Below, piece after piece: positions 1 through 5,052 of a stretch of DNA of 6,294 nucleotides. Where the stretch lies: NCBI GenBank assembly GCA_905200565.1, contig CAJKKX010000145.1, positions 1 through 6,294 on the forward strand. Direction: 5' to 3'. The notes below the pieces were generated by a model, which saw only the letters and a list, made by a program, of their open reading frames with translations, had not been told where the DNA came from and did not search any database. The translations under genes and the position numbers were made by a program. Position 1 is the first letter of the stretch. The number at the start of each line of letters is the position of its first letter. The stretch is from an uncultured Lachnospiraceae bacterium (GTDB lineage Bacteria; Bacillota_A; Clostridia; Lachnospirales; Lachnospiraceae).

Positions 1-87
1 AAATCATCATCTGCATTGTCTTCGATCACTTCGACATTCGCATCATCCTCCATCAAATCATCATCTGCATTGTCTTCGATCACTTCG
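1..87 (-). repeat. 54-bp tandem repeat in the adaptor's acidic tail
   Basis: Positions 1-33 and 55-87 are identical, giving a 54-base period (18 codons). The 21 bases between the identical blocks diverge from those following the second copy. In protein terms EVIEDNADDD occurs at residues 413-422 and 431-440, separated by eight mostly acidic residues. The array runs off the window edge, so the copy number is unknown. It preserves the reading frame. Confidence 0.85.
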
Positions 88-1322
88 GCGCTGTCATCAT
101 CACCCGTATCGTCGCCGCTGGCTTCATCAGCCACCGCGCTGTCCGCGCTGCTGTCATACACATTCAGCACCGCCTGGCTGCCTTCCTGAATACCGTCCAT
201 CGGGAATGCGATGCTATCCTCTGCGGCAAGCCCGGAGAGAATCTGATATTTTTCCTGCTCACCATCGTACTCGCCGACCGTAACCTCCTGCCTGCGGATC
301 CGTTCGCTCTCATCTGCCCTCCAGACGAAGAATTTTCCATCCTCCTGCATCAGATAAGCTTCATTCAGCCAGAGACCTTCTTTTTCCGTCTCCTGCCCCT
401 TGTCCTCCTCCAGATAAACGTGCTGTCCAAGCAGCATCCCTTCAATCGAATCCGCCTGTACGTAAAAACGATAATTGGACGAGCCGGTAGAACCGCTGTC
501 GCCGATGACCATTGCGTTTCCATCATCCTCCTGCGTGTTGTCTGTAATGACCTCTGTTACTGTCCCCTTCCAGGTCTGGTTCCTGTCAAGCCGTGAAAAA
601 ATCACAACCGGCATTCCCTCCGTCACCATCGGCAGGTTCTGTTCATTCAGCTTGCATTTAATGCGGAAATCACCGGACTTCAAAATTTTCATATATGTGC
701 CGTCTGAGCTGTTCATGCTGTCGCTGTCCGGCGGATTGATCGTCTGAACAATTCCGGATACCTCCGATTTTACCTCCGCGTGCTGCAGCGTTTCCTTTAG
801 CTGCTCTATCTCCAGCGTCTTCGTCTTAATCTCGTACTCGCTCATCTTAATGTTGTTCTGCTGCGTCAGAATATCAGTCGTGTACGAGAGCTGGTCGTCC
901 GCACTTGCCGAGCGTTTCTCCTTCTCCAGCCTGGCGATTGCCGCCGTGTCGCTCTCAATCTCGCTCTTTTCCTTTTCAATATCAATTTCAAGCTGTGCCA
1001 GCTTATTTTCATCCTCCCGCGTATCGTAAACGAACAGCGTCTGACCCTCTTTGACCTGATCGCCCTCCTTAACCTTACATTCCTTCACCTTCTTTTCAGC
1101 ATCCAGCTTTATTTTGACAGTCGCCTGCGGCTCAATGACGCCCCCAAACCGTTCTCTGTAGTCTGAGCTGGCGGAACCGGTGATATCCGACACACGGTTC
1201 ACATAAACAACATCCTTATTATCCGCTGCGCCGCTTCTGCTTCCCTGAAAGCGGTTTACAGCATAGTATGCACCTGCCGCTGCGATACACAGCGCCAGCA
1301 GAATAAAAATCTTCTTTTTCAT
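1..1322 (-). CDS. Efflux adaptor, HlyD/MacA-type membrane fusion protein (partial, C-terminus outside window)
   Basis: The frame is open from the ATG at 1320-1322 to the window edge (440 residues, no stop seen). An N-terminal basic stretch and hydrophobic segment (residues 4-22) form a signal anchor. A lipoyl-like half-motif follows (84-101, with EGDQVKEGQTL), then a charged coiled-coil hairpin (about 102-182), the second lipoyl half (185-202, EVSGIVQTINPP) and beta-barrel and membrane-proximal regions to about 390. This order is that of periplasmic/extracellular adaptors; in Gram-positive bacteria they normally partner an ABC ATPase and a MacB/FtsX-like permease, expected beyond position 1. 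Residues from about 393 onward form a strongly acidic tail with a repeated EVIEDNADDD unit, which is unusual for the family. The start is supported by AGGGGG at 1327-1332. Its own promoter with a TTNAGA array lies just upstream. The family is confident; the exported substrate is unknown. Confidence 0.88.
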   Translation of the reverse strand, partial: MKKKIFILLALCIAAAGAYYAVNRFQGSRSGAADNKDVVYVNRVSDITGSASSDYRERFGGVIEPQATVKIKLDAEKKVKECKVKEGDQVKEGQTLFVYDTREDENKLAQLEIDIEKEKSEIESDTAAIARLEKEKRSASADDQLSYTTDILTQQNNIKMSEYEIKTKTLEIEQLKETLQHAEVKSEVSGIVQTINPPDSDSMNSSDGTYMKILKSGDFRIKCKLNEQNLPMVTEGMPVVIFSRLDRNQTWKGTVTEVITDNTQEDDGNAMVIGDSGSTGSSNYRFYVQADSIEGMLLGQHVYLEEDKGQETEKEGLWLNEAYLMQEDGKFFVWRADESERIRRQEVTVGEYDGEQEKYQILSGLAAEDSIAFPMDGIQEGSQAVLNVYDSSADSAVADEASGDDTGDDDSAEVIEDNADDDLMEDDANVEVIEDNADDD

Positions 1323-1350
1323 ATATCCCCCTGTCCTTCCGTTTTCTGTC

Positions 1351-1403
1351 AGTATGCACTGTCTTTCTTAATCATTTCTGAATCAATTCTGAAAAATTCT
1401 AAA
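1351..1403 (-). promoter_or_regulatory. Adaptor promoter with four TTNAGA half-sites
   Basis: Read on the minus strand, TTTAGA (1398-1403), TTCAGA (1388-1393), TTCAGA (1377-1382) and TTAAGA (1366-1371) lie at offsets 0, 10, 21 and 32. Nine bases after the last comes CATACT (1351-1356), a fair -10. No TTGACA-like -35 is present, so the array occupies the -35 region as expected of an activator-dependent promoter. The start would be near 1344, about 22 bases before the ATG. Over 40 bases, 29 match the region before the response regulator without gaps. Binding by that regulator is inferred. Confidence 0.72.
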
Positions 1404-1437
1404 TAACAAAGAGGGGCGCGTCTGAATCGTGCCCCTC
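1401..1437 (-). terminator. Rho-independent terminator between kinase and adaptor
   Basis: Minus-strand hairpin with arms GAGGGGCACG (1437-1428) and CGCGCCCCTC (1420-1411), a 10-bp stem with one G-U pair and a 7-base loop, followed by TTTGTTATTT (1410-1401). There is no T-tract on the plus side, so the orientation is minus. The T-tract is imperfect, so read-through into the adaptor is possible. It overlaps the first half-site of the adaptor promoter. Confidence 0.72.
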
Positions 1438-1559
1438 CGCTTACTTAAAAGAGGATAAACATACATCTATTGCTTTTTAGTTGGGTAAATTGGGGTTTTT
1501 TCCGTTACGTTTTCAGTTGTTTTCTCCGATACTTTTTCCCTCCCTTCTCAACTCTTGAT
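1403..1559 (-). ncRNA. Candidate small RNA (or attenuated leader) under the TTNAGA promoter
   Basis: A promoter-like array with -10 at 1566-1571 and a terminator hairpin at 1411-1437 bracket about 155 bases with no credible gene. The purine-rich AAGGGAGGG early in the transcript is not followed by a usable start codon. The only ATG frames (from 1459 and 1455) lack a ribosome site; one has only five codons and the other reads through the terminator. The transcript has unpaired-looking A-rich and C-rich stretches (CCCC, CCC) that could contact G-rich ribosome sites such as AGGGGG of the adaptor. Alternatives are a leader for the adaptor with partial termination at the hairpin, or simply the 3' end of the regulator-kinase mRNA. 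Transcription is inferred, not shown. Confidence 0.5.
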
Positions 1560-1565
1560 AGTACC

Positions 1566-1618
1566 ATCATAAAACGAATTTCTTACCATATCCTAAACAA
1601 CTTCTTAACAAATCTGAA
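1566..1618 (-). promoter_or_regulatory. Third TTNAGA-array promoter, downstream of the kinase gene
   Basis: On the minus strand TTCAGA (1613-1618), TTAAGA (1603-1608), TTTAGG (1592-1597) and GTAAGA (1581-1586) have the same offsets 0, 10, 21 and 32 as the other two arrays. TATGAT (1566-1571), a good -10, follows nine bases after the last hexamer, also as in the others. The start is predicted near 1559. The array begins 39 bases past the kinase stop codon and points into a stretch with no gene. Confidence 0.68.
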
Positions 1619-1656
1619 TTATGTATAGAAACCAGGAAACTACTGAAACCGGGAGG

Positions 1657-2970
1657 CTACTTCATGCACGGGAACAGCACCTCGATCCGGAATATGCCGT
1701 CCTGCTCGCATGTCTTGCTGATGCCGCCCATCTTCTGCATCATATTTTTTATGCTCTGCAGACCGACGCGGGTGCTGTCCGGCTTTTCTGTCAGCTCCTG
1801 CACGCTGTTTTCGAATGCGAAGCCTGCCATTTGGCCGATATACATGCTGGAAATTTTTACCGGCTTCTCCGCATCCGCATACTTTAAGATGTTCGATGTG
1901 ATGTTGTCCATGATACGCACCACATACTCCGTGCATACCCGCAGCTTCTGGTCGCGCCATTCCATCTGCGTCACCGTGTGAAACCCTCTGTGTTCAAGAA
2001 AGCTGCAGGTCTCCGAGAGCAGGTCGTAAAACAGATCCTCGTAGCTCTCCGCCTTTTCGAGTGTAATCTCCTGCTGTCCCGACACCAGAGAATACTCAAA
2101 CAGATGATCCGTGAGCTGCTTCATGCGCCGCGCCTGCCGGTCAATCTTGTCCAGATATTCCGCAGACTGCTCCGTACTCTCATAATTTCCTTTTTTCAGG
2201 ATCTCTGTGTAGAGCAGAATGGACGTGACCGGCGTGCGCAGATCATGTGACATTTCTGTGACCACCTTCTGATTCTCCCGCACCATCTCGGCTTCCCTGG
2301 CAATCATATTTTTAAAGGAACGTCTCATATTATCCAGCCCCTGCGCGAGACGCGAAAGCTCATCCTGCCCCGTTACCGTGATCTTATAATCCAGACTTCC
2401 GCCCTCCAGTATCCCGATCTCCATGCTGAGCCTGGCGATGTAAGCCATTTTCCGGCGTATACCGAGCAGCGTGAGCACCAGAAACAGCAGAAAGGAAGCT
2501 ACAAGAGTGGTAATCTGCTCATAATTGTAGAGCTGATACACATACCAGCCTATAATCCCTACCATCGCCGTGCCATCCGCAAATTCCACCGGATAATAGG
2601 TCAGCAGATCGTTTTCATTCGCATAAATGCCGTCGGTCTCCGGCTCCTGCTCCTGATAGTCCGAATTAAACATCAATGTGTTGTTTTTATATACGCGAAC
2701 GCTGATGACCTGCTGCTCCTTCACCCAGGCATTCAGCTTTGTCCTGTCCTCATAGCTGATCTGCTCCTCGTCGATATACTGCTGCATCTTTTCTATGTAG
2801 AAACGGTTTTTCTTTTCGTTATATTCAGGCGTGTCGTAGTAGTTGTCAATCAGCCACACCCCCGCCTTCTCAAGAGCCAGAAAAACAATTCCCGCCGTCA
2901 CCGCCGAGACCGTCAGCAGCAGCACAAGCTGGAAATAAATAGAGTGTATTTTATTCGCCGACCGTGTCAA
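1657..2970 (-). CDS. Sensor histidine kinase of a two-component system
   Basis: A 437-residue membrane kinase. It has a short N-terminus, TM1 (about 11-33), an extracytoplasmic domain of about 115 residues, TM2 (about 152-171), HAMP (about 172-225), a dimerization/phosphoacceptor helix with EMSHDLRTPVTS (phosphorylated His242) and an HATPase domain. The N box has DNITSN (Asn356, Asn360); the usual DxGxG is replaced by FAFENS (386-389), followed by VGLQSIKNMMQKMGG (402-416). This variant G1 box is seen in some Firmicute kinases but may mean altered ATP binding. The start is TTG at 2968-2970, supported by AAAGGGG at 2978-2984 seven bases upstream; no ATG or well-placed GTG is nearby in frame. 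It overlaps the regulator gene by 20 bases, implying translational coupling. It should phosphorylate that regulator; the signal is unknown, perhaps a compound handled by the adjacent exporter. Confidence 0.95.
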   Translation of the reverse strand: MTRSANKIHSIYFQLVLLLTVSAVTAGIVFLALEKAGVWLIDNYYDTPEYNEKKNRFYIEKMQQYIDEEQISYEDRTKLNAWVKEQQVISVRVYKNNTLMFNSDYQEQEPETDGIYANENDLLTYYPVEFADGTAMVGIIGWYVYQLYNYEQITTLVASFLLFLVLTLLGIRRKMAYIARLSMEIGILEGGSLDYKITVTGQDELSRLAQGLDNMRRSFKNMIAREAEMVRENQKVVTEMSHDLRTPVTSILLYTEILKKGNYESTEQSAEYLDKIDRQARRMKQLTDHLFEYSLVSGQQEITLEKAESYEDLFYDLLSETCSFLEHRGFHTVTQMEWRDQKLRVCTEYVVRIMDNITSNILKYADAEKPVKISSMYIGQMAGFAFENSVQELTEKPDSTRVGLQSIKNMMQKMGGISKTCEQDGIFRIEVLFPCMK

Positions 2971-3667
2971 ATTTATACCCCTTTCCCCAGACCGTTTTGA
3001 TATATTTCGGATATTTGGGATCCTCCTCTATTTTTACCCGCAGCTTGCGGATATGTACCATGATCGTGCTGTTGCAGGAGTAAAAGTAAGGCTCTTCCCA
3101 AACGCTCTCATAAAGATTCTGCGCGGAAAAAATCTTGCCCGGATGCTGCATCATCAATAACAACATATGATATTCTATGTCAGACATCTCCCTGAGCACG
3201 CCGTCCACATACACTTCGTTGAAAACCTCGTGGATACGGATACCGCCCGCTTCCAGGTATTCCTCCTCTTTTTCTTCCTTTGCGGCGGTTTTTCCCATAT
3301 ATACCCGGTATCTGCGCAGCAGCGCCCTCACTCTGCCCAAAAGCTCCGCATAGGAAAAAGGCTTGGGCAGATAATCGTCCCCGCCCGCCATCAGCCCGAT
3401 CAGCTTGTCCGACTCCTGCGCCTTCGCTGTCAGAAAGAGCACCGGCACGTTGGAAATTTTACGGATTTCCTCGCAGGTGCGCAGTCCCGACATTCCCGGC
3501 ATCATCACATCCAGAATTACCAGATCTGTGGAATCCTCCAAAAGCTCCAGCCCTTTCTTCCCGTTTTCCGCCTCTTTCACATGGTAATTCTCACTTTCAA
3601 GAAGAATGCGCACACCCTCGCGGATATCCGCGTCATCTTCGATAATCAATACCTGCTCCCGATTCAT
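2951..3667 (-). CDS. OmpR/PhoB-family response regulator
   Basis: A 238-residue DNA-binding regulator. The receiver domain (about 5-118) shows the acidic pocket E10-D11-D12, phosphoacceptor D53 (VILDVMMPG), T80 and K102 (LPKPFSY). An acidic linker (about 126-138) leads to a winged-helix domain (about 140-235), with a recognition helix around 199-214 (NSTIMVHIRKLR) and the wing VWGKGYKF. I chose the ATG at 3665-3667, which has AAGGAG eight or nine bases upstream; an in-frame ATG at 3697 would add ten residues and lacks a comparable site. It is followed by its kinase gene with a 20-base overlap. Its own promoter carries the same TTNAGA array as the adaptor promoter, so autoregulation plus control of the exporter is the simplest model. 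Direct half-sites at an 11-base period suit this family, which binds head-to-tail. Confidence 0.96.
   Translation of the reverse strand: MNREQVLIIEDDADIREGVRILLESENYHVKEAENGKKGLELLEDSTDLVILDVMMPGMSGLRTCEEIRKISNVPVLFLTAKAQESDKLIGLMAGGDDYLPKPFSYAELLGRVRALLRRYRVYMGKTAAKEEKEEEYLEAGGIRIHEVFNEVYVDGVLREMSDIEYHMLLLMMQHPGKIFSAQNLYESVWEEPYFYSCNSTIMVHIRKLRVKIEEDPKYPKYIKTVWGKGYKFDTVGE
2978..2984 (-). promoter_or_regulatory. Ribosome binding site that fixes the TTG start of the kinase
   Basis: AAAGGGG on the minus strand, inside the end of the regulator gene, seven bases before TTG at 2968-2970. It is the only strong Shine-Dalgarno near the kinase N-terminus and supports the rare start codon. Confidence 0.7.
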
Positions 3668-3730
3668 AGCTTGTCTCCTTTCCTGTCGCAAAATCACATC
3701 CGCTAACCTTTGCGTCTCACTTACAGATAA

Positions 3731-3758
3731 CGCCCGGTCAGATCGTTTAAGCCGGGCG
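3731..3758 (-). promoter_or_regulatory. Hairpin at the 5' end of the regulator-kinase mRNA
   Basis: Perfect arms CGCCCGG (3731-3737) and CCGGGCG (3752-3758) with a 14-base loop. It lies at or just after the predicted start near 3761 and about 64 bases before the regulator ATG. With no T-tract on the minus side it is not a terminator for this mRNA. It could stabilise the transcript or be a remnant terminator; the role is unknown. Confidence 0.55.
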
Positions 3759-3767
3759 CCTGTTTAT

Positions 3768-3820
3768 ATTATCGCAAAAATATCTTAACAGCTTCTGAAA
3801 TAATCATAAAAAAATCTAAA
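3768..3820 (-). promoter_or_regulatory. Response-regulator promoter with TTNAGA array
   Basis: On the minus strand TTTAGA (3815-3820), the degenerate TTTATG (3805-3810), TTCAGA (3794-3799) and TTAAGA (3783-3788) sit at offsets 0, 10, 21 and 32. GATAAT (3768-3773) follows nine bases later, preceded by TGC, an extended -10. No -35 hexamer fits at 16-18 bases. The transcript start would be near 3761, giving a leader of about 94 bases. Autoregulation by the encoded regulator is inferred. Confidence 0.72.
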
Positions 3821-3931
3821 GCAATAAAATAATAACACAGAACATTCTGTCTCTTTTCATTATATTCCATCAATGAAATATTCTCCATACATTTCTCATT
3901 TTTCCATCACAATGCCTCATCCGGTTACGTA

Positions 3932-4588
3932 TTACTTGTTAGAAGATATTTTCGCAAGTGCGTCTAAATGCTTTTTCCGGATGATTCTCTGCGCCTGTTT
4001 TTCGCTCACATCCAGCTCGCCGAGAAGCTCCTCTGTACTTACCAGCGGCAGCCAGCTTCTTCCGAGATAGTCGGGATAGCTGCACCACCAGTAATCCTCC
4101 GGCACGCTGACGATCTGTTCCTTCACCGGCATCATGTGCAGTTTCATGCAATAACGAAGCGCGGATTTCATATCCTTCAGGACATGCATAGTACTTTTCC
4201 TGAAGTGAGTAGCCTTCCGGTTGATCCCGTACATGATTCCCTGCTCATGCACGGAAGAATTTACCTGCGGAAAATGATTAGTGCTCGGCAAATAATCTAT
4301 CCGCAGCATTGCGTCGTTTTCCGGAATGCAGGTTTCCTCATAGCGTTTTGTCACCTTATCCAGATATTTTTCAACGGCCTGCTCCCCGGCAGCGTGCAGC
4401 ACAAGATGCAGCTCGTTGTCCAATACGCAGTAGGCAAGCACCTGGATTTCCGGCTCCATCTCCTTCCGGATGCTGGCAGCCACGTCCAGAACCTTCATCT
4501 TTTGAATTTCCTCTTCAAAAAGCTGCTGGTTTGCCTTGCCTCTCAGAATTGCATAACAGATTTGTGTCCCCTCATTTGTGTGTTCCAT
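3932..4588 (-). CDS. REP-associated tyrosine transposase-like protein (IS200-like Y1 domain, degenerate HUH)
   Basis: A 218-residue protein matching the layout of REP-associated tyrosine transposases. An N-terminal strand has YAILRGKANQQLFEEE (family pattern HxxxRGxxxQxLF). The region where NHxH is normal reads DNELHLVLH (57-65). The later segment ALRYCMKLHMMPVKEQIV ends in EDYWWCSYPDYLG (165-176), equivalent to RYIHLNPVRAGLV...WSSY.DYLG. A small helical C-terminus with a helix-turn-helix look (185-205) follows. The first metal-binding His of HUH is Glu59; only His61 remains, and spacing after candidate Tyr146 is about three residues longer than usual, so strand-cleaving activity is doubtful. 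The start is the ATG at 4586-4588 with AAGGGAG eight bases upstream; an in-frame ATG at 4618 lacks a site. It is a single gene with no flanking IS200-type ends that I can see. It may be a domesticated nuclease relative or a decayed one. Confidence 0.82.
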   Translation of the reverse strand: MEHTNEGTQICYAILRGKANQQLFEEEIQKMKVLDVAASIRKEMEPEIQVLAYCVLDNELHLVLHAAGEQAVEKYLDKVTKRYEETCIPENDAMLRIDYLPSTNHFPQVNSSVHEQGIMYGINRKATHFRKSTMHVLKDMKSALRYCMKLHMMPVKEQIVSVPEDYWWCSYPDYLGRSWLPLVSTEELLGELDVSEKQAQRIIRKKHLDALAKISSNK

Positions 4589-4614
4589 TGATAGTACTCC
4601 CTTCGTTTTTATGT

Positions 4615-4640
4615 GCATCGATCAGCTCACACTCCGATGC
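4615..4640 (-). promoter_or_regulatory. Hairpin in the leader of the transposase-like gene
   Basis: Arms GCATCG (4615-4620) and CGATGC (4635-4640) are perfectly complementary around a 14-base loop. It lies between the predicted -10 (4660-4665) and the ribosome site (4597-4603). No T-tract. Function unknown; a short stem may be chance. Confidence 0.35.
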
Positions 4641-4659
4641 CCTTAATTTGTACAGTCCT

Positions 4660-4689
4660 ATCATAAACGCATAGGGATTTCTTTTTCAA
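4660..4689 (-). promoter_or_regulatory. Promoter for the transposase-like gene
   Basis: On the minus strand TTGAAA (4684-4689), an 18-base spacer and TATGAT (4660-4665). The predicted start is near 4653, about 65 bases before the ATG. This is a conventional housekeeping-sigma promoter without TTNAGA repeats. Confidence 0.55.
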
Positions 4690-4751
4690 GTACTTTATAT
4701 GTGTTGCAACAAATTGAAACATTCAGCATAGAAAAAGCTGTATGTTAAGTT

Positions 4752-4817
4752 TCCTGCGCCCATTTATGTGACGATTCGTCACAATCGTCCGGTGGACGTT
4801 TGTCCTGCGCCGCCCAT
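4752..4817. repeat. Short direct repeat flanking a palindrome
   Basis: TCCTGCGCCCAT (4752-4763) recurs at 4803-4817 with a 3-base insertion (CGC) in the middle. Between them lie the perfect palindrome at 4767-4783 and a CGTCC/GGACG inverted pair (4786-4798). This GC-rich patch in an otherwise AT-rich intergenic region may be the scar of an inserted element. The origin is unknown. Confidence 0.4.
4767..4783. promoter_or_regulatory. Perfect 17-base palindrome, possible operator
   Basis: TGTGACGATTCGTCACA has 8-base arms around one central base. It lies about 67 bases upstream of the -35 hexamer of the methyltransferase promoter and about 180 bases upstream of the transposase-like gene. The arms resemble TGTGA/TCACA of Crp/Fnr-family sites, but the spacer is 7 rather than 6, so I do not name a regulator. 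Confidence 0.45.
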
Positions 4818-4849
4818 ACACGGCCGGTTTTTACATTTTTTGAATCTTA

Positions 4850-4878
4850 TTGACAGCGTTAAATGCAAAGAGTATAAT
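4850..4878 (+). promoter_or_regulatory. Exact-consensus housekeeping promoter for the methyltransferase operon
   Basis: TTGACA (4850-4855), a spacer of exactly 17 bases and TATAAT (4873-4878) match the vegetative sigma consensus perfectly. The start is predicted near 4885, giving a leader of about 168 bases before the ATG at 5053. Such a strong promoter in front of a long leader suggests control after initiation. Confidence 0.85.
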
Positions 4879-4892
4879 TGAGACTACAAAAA

Positions 4893-4973
4893 ATGAAACG
4901 ATTCGCGGTGAACTGTATCCACAGGTACTTGAAACGCTGCTTCATTGGGGTTTGTAAAGGATTATTTGATTAA
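4893..4973 (+). CDS. Possible 26-residue leader peptide
   Basis: ATG at 4893-4895 opens a 26-codon frame to TAA at 4971-4973. The product is short and basic with three cysteines (MKRFAVN... to ...KGLFD). The start is only about 8 bases after the predicted transcript start and has no Shine-Dalgarno, so it would be translated in a nearly leaderless way, if at all. It ends 4 bases before the AAAAGC/GCTTTT hairpin at 4978-5001, the position expected of a leader peptide that governs attenuation. I do not recognise the peptide; a chance frame is quite possible. Confidence 0.3.
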   Translation: MKRFAVNCIHRYLKRCFIGVCKGLFD

Positions 4974-4977
4974 ACAG

Positions 4978-5002
4978 AAAAGCGGTCAATGGGCGGCTTT
5001 TT
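4978..5002 (+). terminator. Candidate attenuator hairpin in the methyltransferase leader
   Basis: Arms AAAAGC (4978-4983) and GCTTTT (4996-5001), with the T-run continuing to 5002, around a 12-base loop. This is a short A/T-rich stem followed by T's, a weak terminator shape. It sits between the leader ORF and the methyltransferase gene. Strength is doubtful. Confidence 0.35.
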
Positions 5003-5013
5003 AAAGGGTTTTT

Positions 5014-5031
5014 GGTTAGTTATTGCTAACC
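5014..5031 (+). promoter_or_regulatory. Hairpin just before the methyltransferase ribosome site
   Basis: GGTTAG (5014-5019) and CTAACC (5026-5031) form a perfect 6-bp stem with a 6-base loop. The ribosome site AGGGGGAG starts at 5041. The hairpin is close enough to affect initiation or to pair alternatively with upstream leader segments. Role inferred only from position. Confidence 0.4.
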
Positions 5032-5052
5032 TCGTTGTAAAGGGGGAGCATT

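Noticed and set aside
1..87. CRISPR-like repeat
   Set aside because: The identical blocks lie in frame within a protein gene, and the 21-base intervals encode related acidic residues rather than spacers.
475..747. Plus-strand open frame of 90 codons within the adaptor region
   Set aside because: The minus-strand adaptor frame is continuous through it and carries the family's domain order.
1455..1470. Small ORF starts within the candidate small RNA
   Set aside because: Neither ATG has a Shine-Dalgarno; one frame has five codons and the other runs through the terminator hairpin into the adaptor operator.
1621..1887. Plus-strand frame starting just outside the kinase stop
   Set aside because: It lies antisense to the conserved ATP-binding domain of the kinase, with no ribosome site; its ATG falls beside the TTNAGA array by chance.
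3167..3706. Long plus-strand open frame of 179 codons opposite the response regulator gene
   Set aside because: It is the antisense of a gene with clear receiver and winged-helix domains; its translation is His/Pro/Arg-rich with no domain and no ribosome site.
3856..3877. TTCATT/AATGAA inverted repeat as terminator of the transposase-like gene
   Set aside because: Six A/T-rich pairs without a T-tract are too weak; no convincing terminator for that gene was found.
3968..4591. Plus-strand open frame of 207 codons opposite the transposase-like gene
   Set aside because: The minus-strand protein has recognisable family motifs, a promoter and a ribosome site. The plus frame has low-complexity composition and no matching signals.
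4724..4740. CAGC/GCTG hairpin as a terminator
   Set aside because: The stem is only four pairs (seven with a mismatch), and no transcript from either side is expected to end there.
4767..4783. Crp/Fnr binding site
   Set aside because: The half-sites TGTGA/TCACA are right but the spacer is 7, not 6, and the position relative to either promoter is atypical, so only a generic palindrome is claimed.
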